A stretch of 64,000 bases of DNA from Bradyrhizobium sp. CB3481 (lineage in GTDB: Bacteria > Pseudomonadota > Alphaproteobacteria > Rhizobiales > Xanthobacteraceae), in NCBI RefSeq assembly GCF_029714305.1, contig NZ_CP121647.1:6716501-6780500 (forward strand), given 5' to 3'. The position numbers were made by a program, and so were the translations under genes. A model generated the notes under the pieces. The model made no database searches. It was not told the origin of the DNA and was given only the letters and a program-made list of their open reading frames with translations. This document shows positions 1 through 8,740 of the stretch, one piece after another. Each line of letters begins with the position of its first letter. Position 1 is the first letter of the stretch.

Positions 1-425
1 GGCGTCGGCGGCGGCACCTTGTCGACGGCCGGCGGCACGTCGACGGTCTTGAAATCGGCCGGGCTGACGATCTCGAGGTACTCCATGTCCTCCGAGTAGT
101 CGTAGAGGTCATGCGTGATACCGGGCCGCTGGTGCACGACGTCGCCGGCCTGCACCAAAGTCGAATTGTCCTCATACATGAAGCGGGCCCAGCCCTTGGT
201 CATGATGACGATCTGGAATTCGCAATCGTGGCGATGCCAGCCGGTGCCCTCCTCGGGAGGCAGATCGGGGTTTGCCCTGACCAGATGGCAGATCACCTGC
301 CCGCCGGTGGCATCCGCAATGCCGAGATCGCGATACAGGAAGAGGTCGCGCAGACCTCCGCCCTTGAACTCGGTATCGCCGGGTTTGACGTGGGAGAACT
401 TACTGACGACGGCCTGCTTGTTCAT
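1..425 (-). CDS. Cupin-domain protein (C-terminus beyond window edge)
   Basis: The frame is open from an ATG at 425 to the left edge, so only the first 141 codons or so are present. The visible protein is a single small cupin barrel. Cupin motif 1 is recognisable in GTGWHRHDCEFQIV, with metal-type ligands H, H and E, and motif 2 in QRPGITHDLYDYS, with the second-motif His. This supports a metal-binding beta barrel such as a small dioxygenase, isomerase or sensor, but the substrate cannot be read. A perfect palindrome lies 14 bases upstream of the start. The fold is secure; the function is unknown. Confidence 0.75.
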   Translation of the reverse strand, partial: MNKQAVVSKFSHVKPGDTEFKGGGLRDLFLYRDLGIADATGGQVICHLVRANPDLPPEEGTGWHRHDCEFQIVIMTKGWARFMYEDNSTLVQAGDVVHQRPGITHDLYDYSEDMEYLEIVSPADFKTVDVPPAVDKVPPPT

Positions 426-737
426 TGGAGCCTCCACGGTTCTCGCTTGCGAGAACGCGGACCACGCGCGAAGTGCGTCCAAATTTTCGGCAGCCTCGCA
501 TCGTCGCGTTCACGCCTGCATGCTGCCATGCGAAATCCGCGCCAGCCGCGGCCCGTGGTGGCGACGACATCGGCGCCGATGCGCTGAACGGTCTGGCCGG
601 AGACAGGAATCGGGATCTGATGGCATGTGGAAAGCCACCGGCAGACCCGGCCGCACGCCGTTGGCGGCTGGCACCGGTTTGAGCAGGGCCTGCTTGCTGG
701 CTGAGCCTCTCAGACGGGCAAGGCCCGCCAAGCATGC
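426..737. other. Gene-free stretch between cupin gene and GST gene
   Basis: These 312 bases lie between the 5' end of the cupin gene and the 3' end of the glutathione S-transferase gene. Apart from the palindrome at 439-456 I see no convincing gene, repeat or terminator. The frames open here look like random GC-rich frames. Confidence 0.5.
439..456. promoter_or_regulatory. Perfect palindrome before cupin gene (candidate operator)
   Basis: GTTCTCGC at 439-446 and GCGAGAAC at 449-456 form a perfect 8-base inverted repeat with a TT centre, 14 bases upstream of the cupin ATG. The size and spacing suit a dimeric repressor site overlapping the leader of that gene. No regulator gene is adjacent, so the binding protein is unknown. 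Confidence 0.4.
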
Positions 738-1391
738 CTAATATTCGACCTCGAGCTCTTCAATCTCGCTCGGCTCGGCCTTGGCGGCCGCAATCCATTC
801 CTGCATCTCGGGCATCGCCATGATGGTAGCGGCGTAGGCGGCAAGGGCAGGTTCGAGCTTCACGTCATAGGTCATGAAGCGGGTAACGACGGGTGCGTAC
901 ATTGCGTCCGCCATGGTGCGCATGCCGAACAGGAACGGCCCGCCCGACACCTTGAGGCAATCGTGCCAGATGGTGCAGACCCGGTCGATGTCGGCCTGCG
1001 CGCGCGACCAGATCTTGAAGCCCGGGAAATGGCCCTTCAGGTTGACCGGGAGTGAGGCGCGCAGCGTGGTGAAGCCGGAATGGATTTCGCCGCAGATCGA
1101 GCGGCAATGCGCGCGCCGGATGCGGTCCGCCGGCAACAGCCCAGCCTCCGGCCTGATCTCGTTGAGATATTCCGCGATCGCCAGCGTGTCCCAGATGGTG
1201 GCTCCGTCGTGGCGCAGACAGGGCACCAGGATCGACGAGGACAGCAGCAGGATTTCCGCCCGCGCCGACGCATCGTCCGGGGCGGTGACCACCTCCTCGA
1301 ATTCGAGCCCCGCGAAATTCGCCAGCAGCCAGCCGCGCAGCGACCAGGACGAATAGTTCTTGCTGCTGATGGTCAGTGTGGTCTTCGCCAT
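738..1391 (-). CDS. Glutathione S-transferase family protein
   Basis: A 217-residue protein of normal GST length. The N-terminal thioredoxin-like domain contains SSKNYSSWSLRG, with the Ser-rich active-site turn, and VPCLRHDGATIWDTLAIAEYL, which holds the cis-Pro and glutathione-binding loop. An all-helical C-terminal domain follows. The chosen ATG at 1391 has GGGAAGG just upstream, whereas a longer in-frame extension has no homology-like character. It probably conjugates or isomerises electrophiles with glutathione in the cytoplasm. The gene is transcribed away from phaZ and nothing nearby indicates a specific substrate. Confidence 0.88.
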   Translation of the reverse strand: MAKTTLTISSKNYSSWSLRGWLLANFAGLEFEEVVTAPDDASARAEILLLSSSILVPCLRHDGATIWDTLAIAEYLNEIRPEAGLLPADRIRRAHCRSICGEIHSGFTTLRASLPVNLKGHFPGFKIWSRAQADIDRVCTIWHDCLKVSGGPFLFGMRTMADAMYAPVVTRFMTYDVKLEPALAAYAATIMAMPEMQEWIAAAKAEPSEIEELEVEY

Positions 1392-1569
1392 ATGGCCTTC
1401 CCTCAAACGCGAAACGTCCCCTGCCCCCCCTGGGCAGCCGGCCGCACCGCGCCGCTGAAGCCCTGTGCACCGGGCCATTTTACCAGCAAGCCACGTGCCA
1501 GTTTAGGAGGCAGTGTGCCCCGCTCTGGCGTCGATATTGCATGGCCGAGGGCGACAGGGGCTGATGTGA

Positions 1570-2793
1570 ATGATGTCAATGATGTACCAGGCCTACCAGA
1601 ACCACATGGACCTCACGGCGCCATGGCGGACCGGAGCGTCGTCGGCGTTGAAATATCTCAATCTGGTGCCGCAGGGCGTCTCCGACCGGCTGTTCGGCCG
1701 GCTTTCCGCCGCGCTCGAACTGATCTCGCGCTCCTCCCTCACCTATGACCGGCCAGCCTATGGCATCGACAGCGTACTGGTCGGCAACCGGGAGCTGGAG
1801 GTGACCGAGGAGGTCAGCTTCGCCACGCCGTTCGGCTCGTTGCTGCACTTCAAGAAGGAAAATGGGCCCGAGCAACCGCGCCTCTTGCTGGTGGCACCGA
1901 TGTCCGGCCATTTCGCGACGCTGCTGCGCGGCACCGTGAAGACGCTGCTGCAGGACCATGACGTCTACATCACCGACTGGCACAATCCCCGCGACATTCC
2001 GCTTGGCCATGGTCGCTTTGGCCTTGAGGACTACACCGATCACCTCATCACCTTTCTCGACAAGATCGGGCCGCGCGCGCACATGGTGGCGATCTGCCAG
2101 CCATCGGTCTCGGCGCTGGCTGCCGCCGCCGTCATGTCCGAGGATAATCACCCCGCCCGCCCGGCCACGCTGACCTTGATGGCCGGGCCGATTGACACCC
2201 GGGTCCAGCCGACCAAGGTCAACGAATTCGCCAAGAGCAAGCCGCTCCGATGGTTCGAAAGAAACCTGATCAACTACGTGCCGGTGCAGTGCAAGGGCGC
2301 TTTCCGCCGGGTCTATCCCGGGTTCGTGCAGCTCACCGCCTTCGTCTCGATGAACCTGGAGCGTCATATCAAGCAGCACATCGACCTAGCCAATCATCTG
2401 GCGAAAGGCGAGCGCGAGAAGGCCGCCATCATCAAGAACTTCTACGATGAATATTTTGCGGTGATGGACCTGCCGGCGGAGTTCTACATCGAGACGGTAC
2501 GCGACGTGTTTCAGGAGCACCTGCTGCCGCAGGGCAGACTGATGCATCGGGGACGGAAGGTCGACCCGGCCTCGATCCGGCGCATGGGCCTGATGACGGT
2601 CGAGGGCGAGAAGGACGATATCTGCTCGATCGGCCAGACGCTGGCGGCGCAGGATCTCTGCACCGGGGTGCGCGCCTATCGCAAGGTGCACCACATGCAG
2701 GCTGGCGTCGGCCATTACGGCGTGTTTTCGGGGAAGAAGTGGAATAACGAGATCTACCCGCTGCTGCGGGATTTCGTGCATGTGAATTCGTGA
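1570..2793 (+). CDS. phaZ: Intracellular polyhydroxyalkanoate depolymerase
   Basis: A 407-residue protein matching the length and layout of intracellular PHB depolymerases, which break down stored poly-3-hydroxybutyrate granules. Residues 105-115 (LLLVAPMSGH) form the oxyanion region. The nucleophile is a cysteine, C176 in ICQPSVSA, as is typical of this family in place of the usual lipase serine. A conserved GHYGVFSGKKW near residue 381 supplies the catalytic His. There is no signal peptide, which fits an intracellular enzyme. Several ATGs cluster at the start (MMSMMYQ), so the first codon is uncertain by a few residues. It stands alone on its strand. Confidence 0.9.
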   Translation: MMSMMYQAYQNHMDLTAPWRTGASSALKYLNLVPQGVSDRLFGRLSAALELISRSSLTYDRPAYGIDSVLVGNRELEVTEEVSFATPFGSLLHFKKENGPEQPRLLLVAPMSGHFATLLRGTVKTLLQDHDVYITDWHNPRDIPLGHGRFGLEDYTDHLITFLDKIGPRAHMVAICQPSVSALAAAAVMSEDNHPARPATLTLMAGPIDTRVQPTKVNEFAKSKPLRWFERNLINYVPVQCKGAFRRVYPGFVQLTAFVSMNLERHIKQHIDLANHLAKGEREKAAIIKNFYDEYFAVMDLPAEFYIETVRDVFQEHLLPQGRLMHRGRKVDPASIRRMGLMTVEGEKDDICSIGQTLAAQDLCTGVRAYRKVHHMQAGVGHYGVFSGKKWNNEIYPLLRDFVHVNS

Positions 2794-2814
2794 GGGGTGC
2801 TTCGCGCGCGACGC

Positions 2815-2909
2815 CGTAGGGTGGGCAAAGCGTAGCGTGCCCACCACATGCATCAGCAATCGAAGCGATAATGGTGGGCACGTCGCTTCGCTCCTTTGCC
2901 CACCCTACG
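2815..2909. repeat. Nested palindromic repeat element (family A)
   Basis: A perfect 16-base inverted repeat (CGTAGGGTGGGCAAAG at 2815-2830 against 2894-2909) encloses a second perfect 11-base inverted repeat (CGTGCCCACCA at 2836-2846 against 2872-2882). The whole could fold as one long hairpin. It lies between phaZ and the ModA-like gene. This is the type of short dispersed element found many times in Bradyrhizobium genomes; it encodes nothing. Confidence 0.8.
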
Positions 2910-3002
2910 CACGGCCGACGCGCGGCACTAGCCGCCTTCCCCCTCCCGCTGTAAAACCCTCCCAAGGCCGACCGCTCAAGAGTCGTCCCGGGAGGAATCA
3001 TC

Positions 3003-3797
3003 ATGCGGCTTTCGAAAATTCGTCACACCCTCGCGCTCGCCATTGTCGGCAGCTTGCTGCTATCAGTCACGGCCACTGCCGCCGAGGTGCGGGTGATGAT
3101 CTCGGGCGGGTTGTCGGCCGCCTATAAGGCGCTGGTGCCGGAATTCGAAAAGGCCACCGGCCACAAGGTGTTGACTGCCTATGGGCCCTCGATGGGCACG
3201 ACGACCAACGCCATCCCGGTGCGGCTGGAGCGCGGCGAGCCGGCAGATGTGTTGATCATGGTCGGCTATGCGCTCGAAGATCTCGCCAAGAAAGGCAAGG
3301 TGACCGCCGGGACCAGCGTCGATCTCGTCAAATCGCCGATCGCCGTTGCCGTGAAGTCGGGTGCGCCGAAGCCGGATATCTCGACGGCGGATGCGGTGAA
3401 GCGGGCGCTGCTCGCGGCCAAGACCATCGCCTATTCCGACAGCGCCAGCGGCGTCTACGTTTCGACCGAGATGTTCGATAAGCTCGGCATCAAGCAGGAG
3501 ATGGAGGGCAAGGCGCGGAAAATTCCGGCAACCCCGGTCGGCGAGATCGTCGCACATGGCGAGGCCGAGATCGGCTTCCAGCAGATGAGCGAGTTGAAGC
3601 CGGTGGAAGGCATCGACATCATCGGCCCGCTGCCGGATGAACTGCAGAAGATCACCGTGTTCTCCGCCGGCATCGCCAGCGTCTCCAAGGAGCCTGAAGC
3701 GGGCAAGGCGCTGATCAAGTTTCTTGCGTCACCGGCGGCGCGCGGCGAAATCGTCAAGAGCGGGCTTGATCCGATTGCGGCGGGCGCGACGAACTAA
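3003..3797 (+). CDS. ModA-like periplasmic substrate-binding protein
   Basis: A 264-residue protein with a clear signal peptide (residues 1 to about 27, ending TATAA) followed by a type II periplasmic binding fold. The start of the mature domain, VRVMISGGLSAAYKAL, and the stretch ERGEPADVLIM are characteristic of ModA/extracellular solute-binding proteins. It ends with the usual LIKFLASPAARGEIVKSGL. No permease or ATPase gene is adjacent, so it is an orphan; many orphan members of this family bind ligands other than molybdate. A good ribosome site (GGGAGGAATC) precedes the ATG. Export is well supported, the ligand is not. Confidence 0.85.
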   Translation: MRLSKIRHTLALAIVGSLLLSVTATAAEVRVMISGGLSAAYKALVPEFEKATGHKVLTAYGPSMGTTTNAIPVRLERGEPADVLIMVGYALEDLAKKGKVTAGTSVDLVKSPIAVAVKSGAPKPDISTADAVKRALLAAKTIAYSDSASGVYVSTEMFDKLGIKQEMEGKARKIPATPVGEIVAHGEAEIGFQQMSELKPVEGIDIIGPLPDELQKITVFSAGIASVSKEPEAGKALIKFLASPAARGEIVKSGLDPIAAGATN

Positions 3798-3805
3798 CCA
3801 GCGAT

Positions 3806-3911
3806 GTCATCGCCCGACTTGATCGGGCGATCCAGTACCTCGTAGCCGGTATTGTGAAAGAAAACTGACGACTCGGAGTACTGGATGCCCCGCCTGAAGC
3901 GGGGCATGACA
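3806..3911. repeat. Dispersed palindromic repeat, family B copy 1
   Basis: The stretch contains a TCGCCCGA/TCGGGCGA hairpin, then CCAGTA, a spacer of about 50 bases, GTACTGGAT, and a GCCCCGC/GCGGGGC hairpin. The CCAGTA...GTACTGGAT order recurs in copies at 11381-11487 and 14621-14775. It separates two convergent genes and could also act as a bidirectional transcription stop, though there is no T-run. Confidence 0.7.
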
Positions 3912-3915
3912 GCAA

Positions 3916-5649
3916 CTACCGATGCATGTGCTGCATGGCCAACAGCACGATCAGTGCGAGCGCCAGCACGACGGTCGTGCTTTTCCAGAACAGCAGCGGA
4001 TTGCGTTCGATCAGCGGGGTCGACGAGGTCGAGACGTAATTCGCGTTGGGATGACGCAGGTCGAACAAGAATTCCGAAAAGCTGTCATAGCGCTTGAGGG
4101 GATTAGGGTGCACGGCTTTCTCCAGCGTGCCGTCGATCCATTGCGGGATGTCGCGATCGCCATGCGAGGCCGGGCGGTAGACCAGCTTGTTGAACTGCGA
4201 GCGCGTCCGTGCGTTGGCGATCTGCCCGCCATAGGGCAATTTTCCGGTCAGCATCTGATAGGTGATGACGCCCAGCGAAAACAGGTCGGAGCGCGTCGTC
4301 GCCCGTTCGCCGACAAAATATTCGGGCGCGGTATATTGCTGGGTGCCGAGAATGTCGCTGTGCATGCCCGACGGCTCGGCCTCGATGACGCCGGTGATCT
4401 TCGTCGAGCCGAAATCGATGATCTTCACGGTGCCCGTGCCGTCGATCATGATGTTGTCGGGCCGGATGTCCTGGTGCAGCATCTCCTTGCGGTGAAAGGC
4501 GCGCAGGCCCTTGGCGATCTGCTCGACGATGCCGCGCACGGTTTCAAGGCTCGGTTTCGGATTGTCGATCATCCACTGCGTCAGCGTCTGCCCGTCGATA
4601 TATTCCGTCGTGACATAGAGGAAATTGCGCTTGCGCTGCAACAGGCAAGGCTTGAGCACATGCGGACTGTCGATCCGCCGTGCCACCCACTCCTCCATCA
4701 TGAAGCGCTTGAGGTAGGCGGGGTCGTCGCGCAGGTCGATCGAGGGAATCTTGATGGTGACGACGGCGCCGGTCTCGATGTCGACGGCAAGATAGATGTG
4801 GCTGCGGCTGGAGCCGTGCAGCTCCCGGACGATGCGGTAACCGTCGAAAACCTGCCGCGCTTCCAAGAGCGGCGGCAGCGGCAACTCGGTGGCCTGCGCG
4901 AACACTTCGGCTGCGGCGCCGTCGGGCACCTCATCGACGCGGACGATCTGGACGGTGAGATTGTCCGTGCTGCCGGCGTCAAAGGCCTGCTCGACGATCG
5001 CCTTCGCGGCGGCGTCGAGATCGGCGCCGCCTTCGTTCACAGCCTTTGCAATGCGCCGGGCGCTGAGATGCTCGTAGATGCCGTCGGTTGCGAGCACAAA
5101 GACATCGCCCGGCTCGATCCGCAGCATCTGGTAGTCGATCTCGATCTGCGGATTTACGCCGAGCGCGCGGCCGAGATAGCTCTGCTGTGAGGAAATGACG
5201 ATGCGGTGGTCGTTGGTCAGCTGCTCCAGCGTGTTGCCGGAGAGACGATAGATGCGGGAATCGCCGATGTGAAACAGATGCGCCGTGGTCGACTTGATGA
5301 CCAGGGCGGACAGCGTACAGACGTAGCCGCGGTCCTTGTCATAGGCGTACTGGCTGCGTGTCTGCGAATGCAGCCAGGAATTGGTCGCCTCCAGCACGCG
5401 CTGCGCCGAGGTGCGCACCGACCAGGATTCCGAGGTGCAGTAGTAGTCGGTCAGAAACCCCTTGACCGCCGATTCCGCGGCGATCCTGGAGACCTTGCTG
5501 GTGCTGATGCCGTCGGCCAGCACGACGGAAATGCCCTTGAGACTGAGCAGCGGCTCGTCCGGGATGAGGACGCCATGGAAATCCTGATTGGTTTCCTTGG
5601 CTCCCTTATCGGAGAATTGTCCGACCGATATTTTCAGCTCGCGCGGCAT
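3916..5649 (-). CDS. Fused PP2C-type phosphatase / Ser-Thr protein kinase, membrane anchored
   Basis: A 577-residue two-domain signalling protein. Residues 1-240 are a PP2C phosphatase with its metal-binding motifs: NQDFHG (21-26), LADGIS (44-49), HIGDSRIY (127-134), LATDGIY (186-192) and STDNLTV (227-233). Residues 270-520 are a Hanks-type kinase with Lys300 (VTIKIP), catalytic loop HQD at 392-394 and RPDN behind it, DFG at 412-414 and APE at 441-443. A single hydrophobic helix (FWKSTTVVLALALIVLLAM) lies at the extreme C-terminus, so both enzymes should face the cytoplasm. All key residues are present, so both activities look intact. It lies 63 bases downstream of the formate/nitrite transporter on the same strand, which suggests an operon and a possible substrate. 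Confidence 0.92.
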   Translation of the reverse strand: MPRELKISVGQFSDKGAKETNQDFHGVLIPDEPLLSLKGISVVLADGISTSKVSRIAAESAVKGFLTDYYCTSESWSVRTSAQRVLEATNSWLHSQTRSQYAYDKDRGYVCTLSALVIKSTTAHLFHIGDSRIYRLSGNTLEQLTNDHRIVISSQQSYLGRALGVNPQIEIDYQMLRIEPGDVFVLATDGIYEHLSARRIAKAVNEGGADLDAAAKAIVEQAFDAGSTDNLTVQIVRVDEVPDGAAAEVFAQATELPLPPLLEARQVFDGYRIVRELHGSSRSHIYLAVDIETGAVVTIKIPSIDLRDDPAYLKRFMMEEWVARRIDSPHVLKPCLLQRKRNFLYVTTEYIDGQTLTQWMIDNPKPSLETVRGIVEQIAKGLRAFHRKEMLHQDIRPDNIMIDGTGTVKIIDFGSTKITGVIEAEPSGMHSDILGTQQYTAPEYFVGERATTRSDLFSLGVITYQMLTGKLPYGGQIANARTRSQFNKLVYRPASHGDRDIPQWIDGTLEKAVHPNPLKRYDSFSEFLFDLRHPNANYVSTSSTPLIERNPLLFWKSTTVVLALALIVLLAMQHMHR

Positions 5650-5712
5650 TCCCGGCTTTCACGGCAATGGGCCTCTCCCGGTGACGAGAGGAGGCCCATC
5701 CGGATCGAAAGA

Positions 5713-6555
5713 TCAAGCCGCCAAGCGCGAAGAATTCGCCTGCTCCGAGGCAGCGCGCTTCGGAGCTGTTTTGACGTGGGTCGTGTACAGCGTCAGTCCG
5801 GTGAAGGCGAGGCCGCCGACGAGGTTGCCGACGACGGTCGGGATCTCGTTCCAGAAGATATAGTCGAACCAGGTGAACTTGCCGCCGAGCAGCAGGCCTG
5901 CCGGGAACAGAAACATGTTCACGATCGAGTGCTCGAAGGTCATCGCAAAAAACAGCATGATTGGCATCCACATCGCCAGCACCTTGCCGGGGACCGTGGT
6001 GGAGATCATCGCGCCGACGACGCCCGCCGACACCATCCAGTTACAGAGCATGCCGCGGACGAACAGCGTCAACATACCGGCTGCGCCGTGCGCGGCATAA
6101 CCCACCGTGCGACTTTCACCGATATGGCCAAGCGCGATGCCGACCTTGTCGGGCGGCGCCGAGAATCCGAAGGTAGTGACGATCGCCGCCATCGTCGCGA
6201 CAGTAAAAGCGCCGCCGAAGTTGCCGATGAAGACAAGACCCCAGTTGCGCAGTACGCCGCCGAGGGTGACGCCCGGGCGCTTGTCGATCAGCGCCAGCGG
6301 ACACAGAACGAATACGCCGGTGAGCAGGTCGAAGCCGAACAGATAGAGCATGCAGAAGCCGACCGGGAATAGCAGCGCGCCGATGATCGGCTGTCCCGTG
6401 TTGACGCTCATCGTGACGGCGAACCAGGCTGCCAACGTCAACAGCGCACCGGCCATGTAGGCGCGGATGACCGTATCGCGCGTCGACATGAAGATCTTGG
6501 ATTCTCCGGCGTCGACCATCTTGGTCACGAATTCCGAAGGCGCGAGATAGGCCAT
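5713..6555 (-). CDS. Formate/nitrite transporter family (FNT) channel
   Basis: A 280-residue membrane protein with about six hydrophobic segments and FNT family features: the N-terminal lead-in MAYLAPSEFVTKMVDAG, the first helix with MAGALLTLAAWFAVT, and the half-repeat loops LFGFDLLTGVFVL and VRGMLCNWMVSAGVV. FNT proteins form pentameric channels for formate, nitrite or hydrosulphide. The ATG at 6555 has AAGGGA about nine bases upstream and starts exactly where family members begin; the longer frame to 6699 is not needed. The next gene on the strand is the PP2C/kinase fusion. Which anion is carried cannot be read from the sequence. Confidence 0.9.
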   Translation of the reverse strand: MAYLAPSEFVTKMVDAGESKIFMSTRDTVIRAYMAGALLTLAAWFAVTMSVNTGQPIIGALLFPVGFCMLYLFGFDLLTGVFVLCPLALIDKRPGVTLGGVLRNWGLVFIGNFGGAFTVATMAAIVTTFGFSAPPDKVGIALGHIGESRTVGYAAHGAAGMLTLFVRGMLCNWMVSAGVVGAMISTTVPGKVLAMWMPIMLFFAMTFEHSIVNMFLFPAGLLLGGKFTWFDYIFWNEIPTVVGNLVGGLAFTGLTLYTTHVKTAPKRAASEQANSSRLAA

Positions 6556-7213
6556 TCCTGTGTTCCCTTGTTCGAGACAACGTTGAAGCGCGCCGGATGC
6601 TGCACAGCCGTGCACCGATTGACTGAAAAAATCTTGCCGTCCAAACGCGCGACGAAATTCCGCGCCGGCTTTGCACGGCACAGAATGACGCGAGGTCACG
6701 CCCGATCAGGGACTTTGGGATGCGCGAGCTATCGTAGGTGGCCTCGAAGACTGCTCGAAGCGCCTCATCTGAGGCTGCATAATCCCAGCACCATCGGCCA
6801 ACGCTGGCCGTGGCAGTCCGAACGGACGGCAGTCGTCATTGACTGAGATAGATTAAGCAATCGATGTGCCAACACGACGATGCAGAAATCCTCCATTATT
6901 CCCGTGGCTTAGCCATTGGGCCGTAAAACATCGGGGTTTTGTGAGGTGCCCTGAATTTGTGCAGTTGCACAGATGCCGCGCAATGCTCTCCTGTGTGCAT
7001 GCTTCCCCGTCATTGCAATGATGGCGGCGAGTTCTTGAAATCTGAATCCGCAAACTCGCTGTCGTCCCGGACAAGCGAGCACAGCGAGCGCCGATCCTGG
7101 ACCCATAGCCACAGGACAAAGTTTTGCGAACGCTGGGACTCCAGCTTCTTCTAACAACATACCCCTGTGGTTATGGGTCCCGGCGTTCGCCGGGACGACA
7201 GCGGAGCAAGCTT
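6556..7213. other. Gene-free region upstream of the FNT gene
   Basis: These 658 bases carry no reading frame with credible protein features on either strand. The right part is occupied by the palindromic element at 7062-7199. The rest (6556-7061) is somewhat less GC-rich than the genes and may hold the FNT promoter, but I could not pick out a confident -35/-10 pair or an FNR/FixK-type box. Confidence 0.5.
7062..7199. repeat. Dispersed palindromic repeat (family D)
   Basis: The element begins TCGTCCCGG and ends CCGGGACGA, and internally pairs ACCCATA with TATGGGT; the arms match over much of its length around a central loop near 7125-7165. It is a single hairpin-forming element of the REP-like class, adjoining the stop of the binding-protein gene. 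I see one copy of this type in the window. Confidence 0.65.
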
Positions 7214-8017
7214 CTAATTCGTCTGCGTCCGCACCGGCCGGTCCTTCAGGCCGTTATTGTCATAGGCCTTGCGCAGCGTGCCGTTGGCGATCGCCTCGTT
7301 GAGGAATTTGACCGCGAAGGCGAGCGACAGCGGACGGTTCGGCGGCACCGCAACCGCCGTCACCGTTTGCTTGAACGTTTCGTCCAGCACGCGGGTGCCC
7401 GGGATCTGCTTGGCCATGGCGTTGAGCTGGTCGCGCGACAGCGCGAACGCATCGATCTCGCCGTTCTTGAGAAGACCAAAAATCTCGTCGTAGGTCTGAT
7501 AGCCCGTCACCTTGGCATTCTTCAGATGCGCGATGGCGCCGCGCATCGTCGTCGTGTTGTTGACGGCAGCGACCTTGACGCCCGCTTGGTCGAGCGTTGC
7601 AAAATTAGTAACCGCCGAGCCGGGCTTGACGATGTAGGTCGCGTCGGCGACTTCGTAGATCGGCCCGAACGCCATCCTGCCCTCGCGCTCCGGATCTTTC
7701 GGCAGGAAGGTGATGTCCCAGGTGCCCTTGGTTACCGCATCGACGATCTGTCCGGAATTGTTGTGCGGCACATATTCGACCGAGACGCCGAGCTGCTCGG
7801 CCATCGCCTTGCCGAGATCGACCGGCACGCCGGCAAAGCCGGTTTCGGTCTTGGTCGACCAGAAGGCGCCGCCGGCCGGGCTGATCGCAATCGCCACCCG
7901 CAGCTTGCCGGTCGGCGCGATCTCATCCTTCAACGCATCTGCAGCGGCGGGCGCCGTCATCATCACTGTCCATCCCAGGAAGACGCCGGCCATGCGCGGC
8001 GCGAGTTGATTGAACAT
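7214..8017 (-). CDS. Amino-acid-type ABC transporter substrate-binding protein
   Basis: A 267-residue family 3 solute-binding protein. A signal peptide occupies about residues 1-27 (ending APAAADA). The mature part starts with GKLRVAIAISPAGG and has GVPVDLGKAMAEQLGVSVEY, GTWDITFLPKDPERE and the hinge-region LLKNGEIDAFALSRDQL, all typical of periplasmic receptors for polar amino acids. No transporter membrane or ATPase gene is next to it. It lies 57 bases downstream of the OmpA-like gene on the same strand, so it may be co-transcribed with an envelope protein. The ligand is unknown. Confidence 0.85.
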   Translation of the reverse strand: MFNQLAPRMAGVFLGWTVMMTAPAAADALKDEIAPTGKLRVAIAISPAGGAFWSTKTETGFAGVPVDLGKAMAEQLGVSVEYVPHNNSGQIVDAVTKGTWDITFLPKDPEREGRMAFGPIYEVADATYIVKPGSAVTNFATLDQAGVKVAAVNNTTTMRGAIAHLKNAKVTGYQTYDEIFGLLKNGEIDAFALSRDQLNAMAKQIPGTRVLDETFKQTVTAVAVPPNRPLSLAFAVKFLNEAIANGTLRKAYDNNGLKDRPVRTQTN

Positions 8018-8074
8018 CAGGTGCTCCTCCCCCAGCCGGTCGCTGGCGTCGCATTCATCCTTGTCGCGGATGAT

Positions 8075-8740
8075 TCAGCGCTTCTTCTTTGCCGCCCCGC
8101 TCTTTGGCGCCGCCGCCGGCGTTGCCGGCTTGGGCGGCTCGGTTTCGAACTTGCCGATCGCGATGATCTGGACGCGCGCATTGGCCGGCGACGGCGGACG
8201 GTTGACATCCTGCAACTGTTCCTCGCCAAGCCCAAGCGCCAGCAGACGCTTTGGCGAGACCTTGAAGGTGTTGACCAGTACGTCGCGGATCGATTCCGCG
8301 CGCCGCTGGCTCAGGATCAGATTGTGGTCGCGCCGGCCGGCCGATTCGACATGATCGACGATCAGGTAGCGGTAGGGCCGCGTTTTCGGATCGGTCAGCG
8401 CGTCGGCGATGCTGCCGATGGTCTGGTAGGATGCCGGCCGGATCAGCGAAGAATCCTGGTCGAACACGACATCGAAACGGACCTGCGGCAGCTTCGTGAG
8501 TTGCGGCGCGATCGGCGGCCGCTTCTGCGGCTGGGCATCCGCCCTCGCCTTGATGCGATCGGCGGCTTGCTGGCGCAAGGCGGCGATGTCGATATCCGCC
8601 TCGCCGTCGACGGCGAGCTTTTCGATGATGTCAGCCGTCGAGGTCGCGGTCTGCGCATCCGCCGCCGCGATCGACAAGACAGACAGGGCCGTGACGCCCA
8701 GCAAGAGACCGAGGCCGCGCAACTTCCTTACCCCCTGCAT
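8075..8740 (-). CDS. OmpA-family peptidoglycan-associated protein
   Basis: A 221-residue exported protein. The signal peptide (MQGVRKLRGLG to ADAQ, about residues 1-29) is followed by an alpha-helical linker rich in A, D and R. An OmpA-like C-terminal domain contains FDVVFDQDSSLIRPAS, VDHVESAGRRDHNLILSQRRAESIRDVL and LLALGLGEEQL. Family members bind peptidoglycan. The ATG at 8740 overlaps the stop codon of the upstream cysteine-rich gene as TGATG, which argues for translational coupling and decides the start. The C-terminus carries a lysine-rich tail (SGAAKKKR). Confidence 0.85.
   Translation of the reverse strand: MQGVRKLRGLGLLLGVTALSVLSIAAADAQTATSTADIIEKLAVDGEADIDIAALRQQAADRIKARADAQPQKRPPIAPQLTKLPQVRFDVVFDQDSSLIRPASYQTIGSIADALTDPKTRPYRYLIVDHVESAGRRDHNLILSQRRAESIRDVLVNTFKVSPKRLLALGLGEEQLQDVNRPPSPANARVQIIAIGKFETEPPKPATPAAAPKSGAAKKKR

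Noticed and set aside
6556..7061. Possible small genes in the gap upstream of the FNT gene
   Set aside because: The short frames have no ribosome site, no signal peptide and no recognisable composition.
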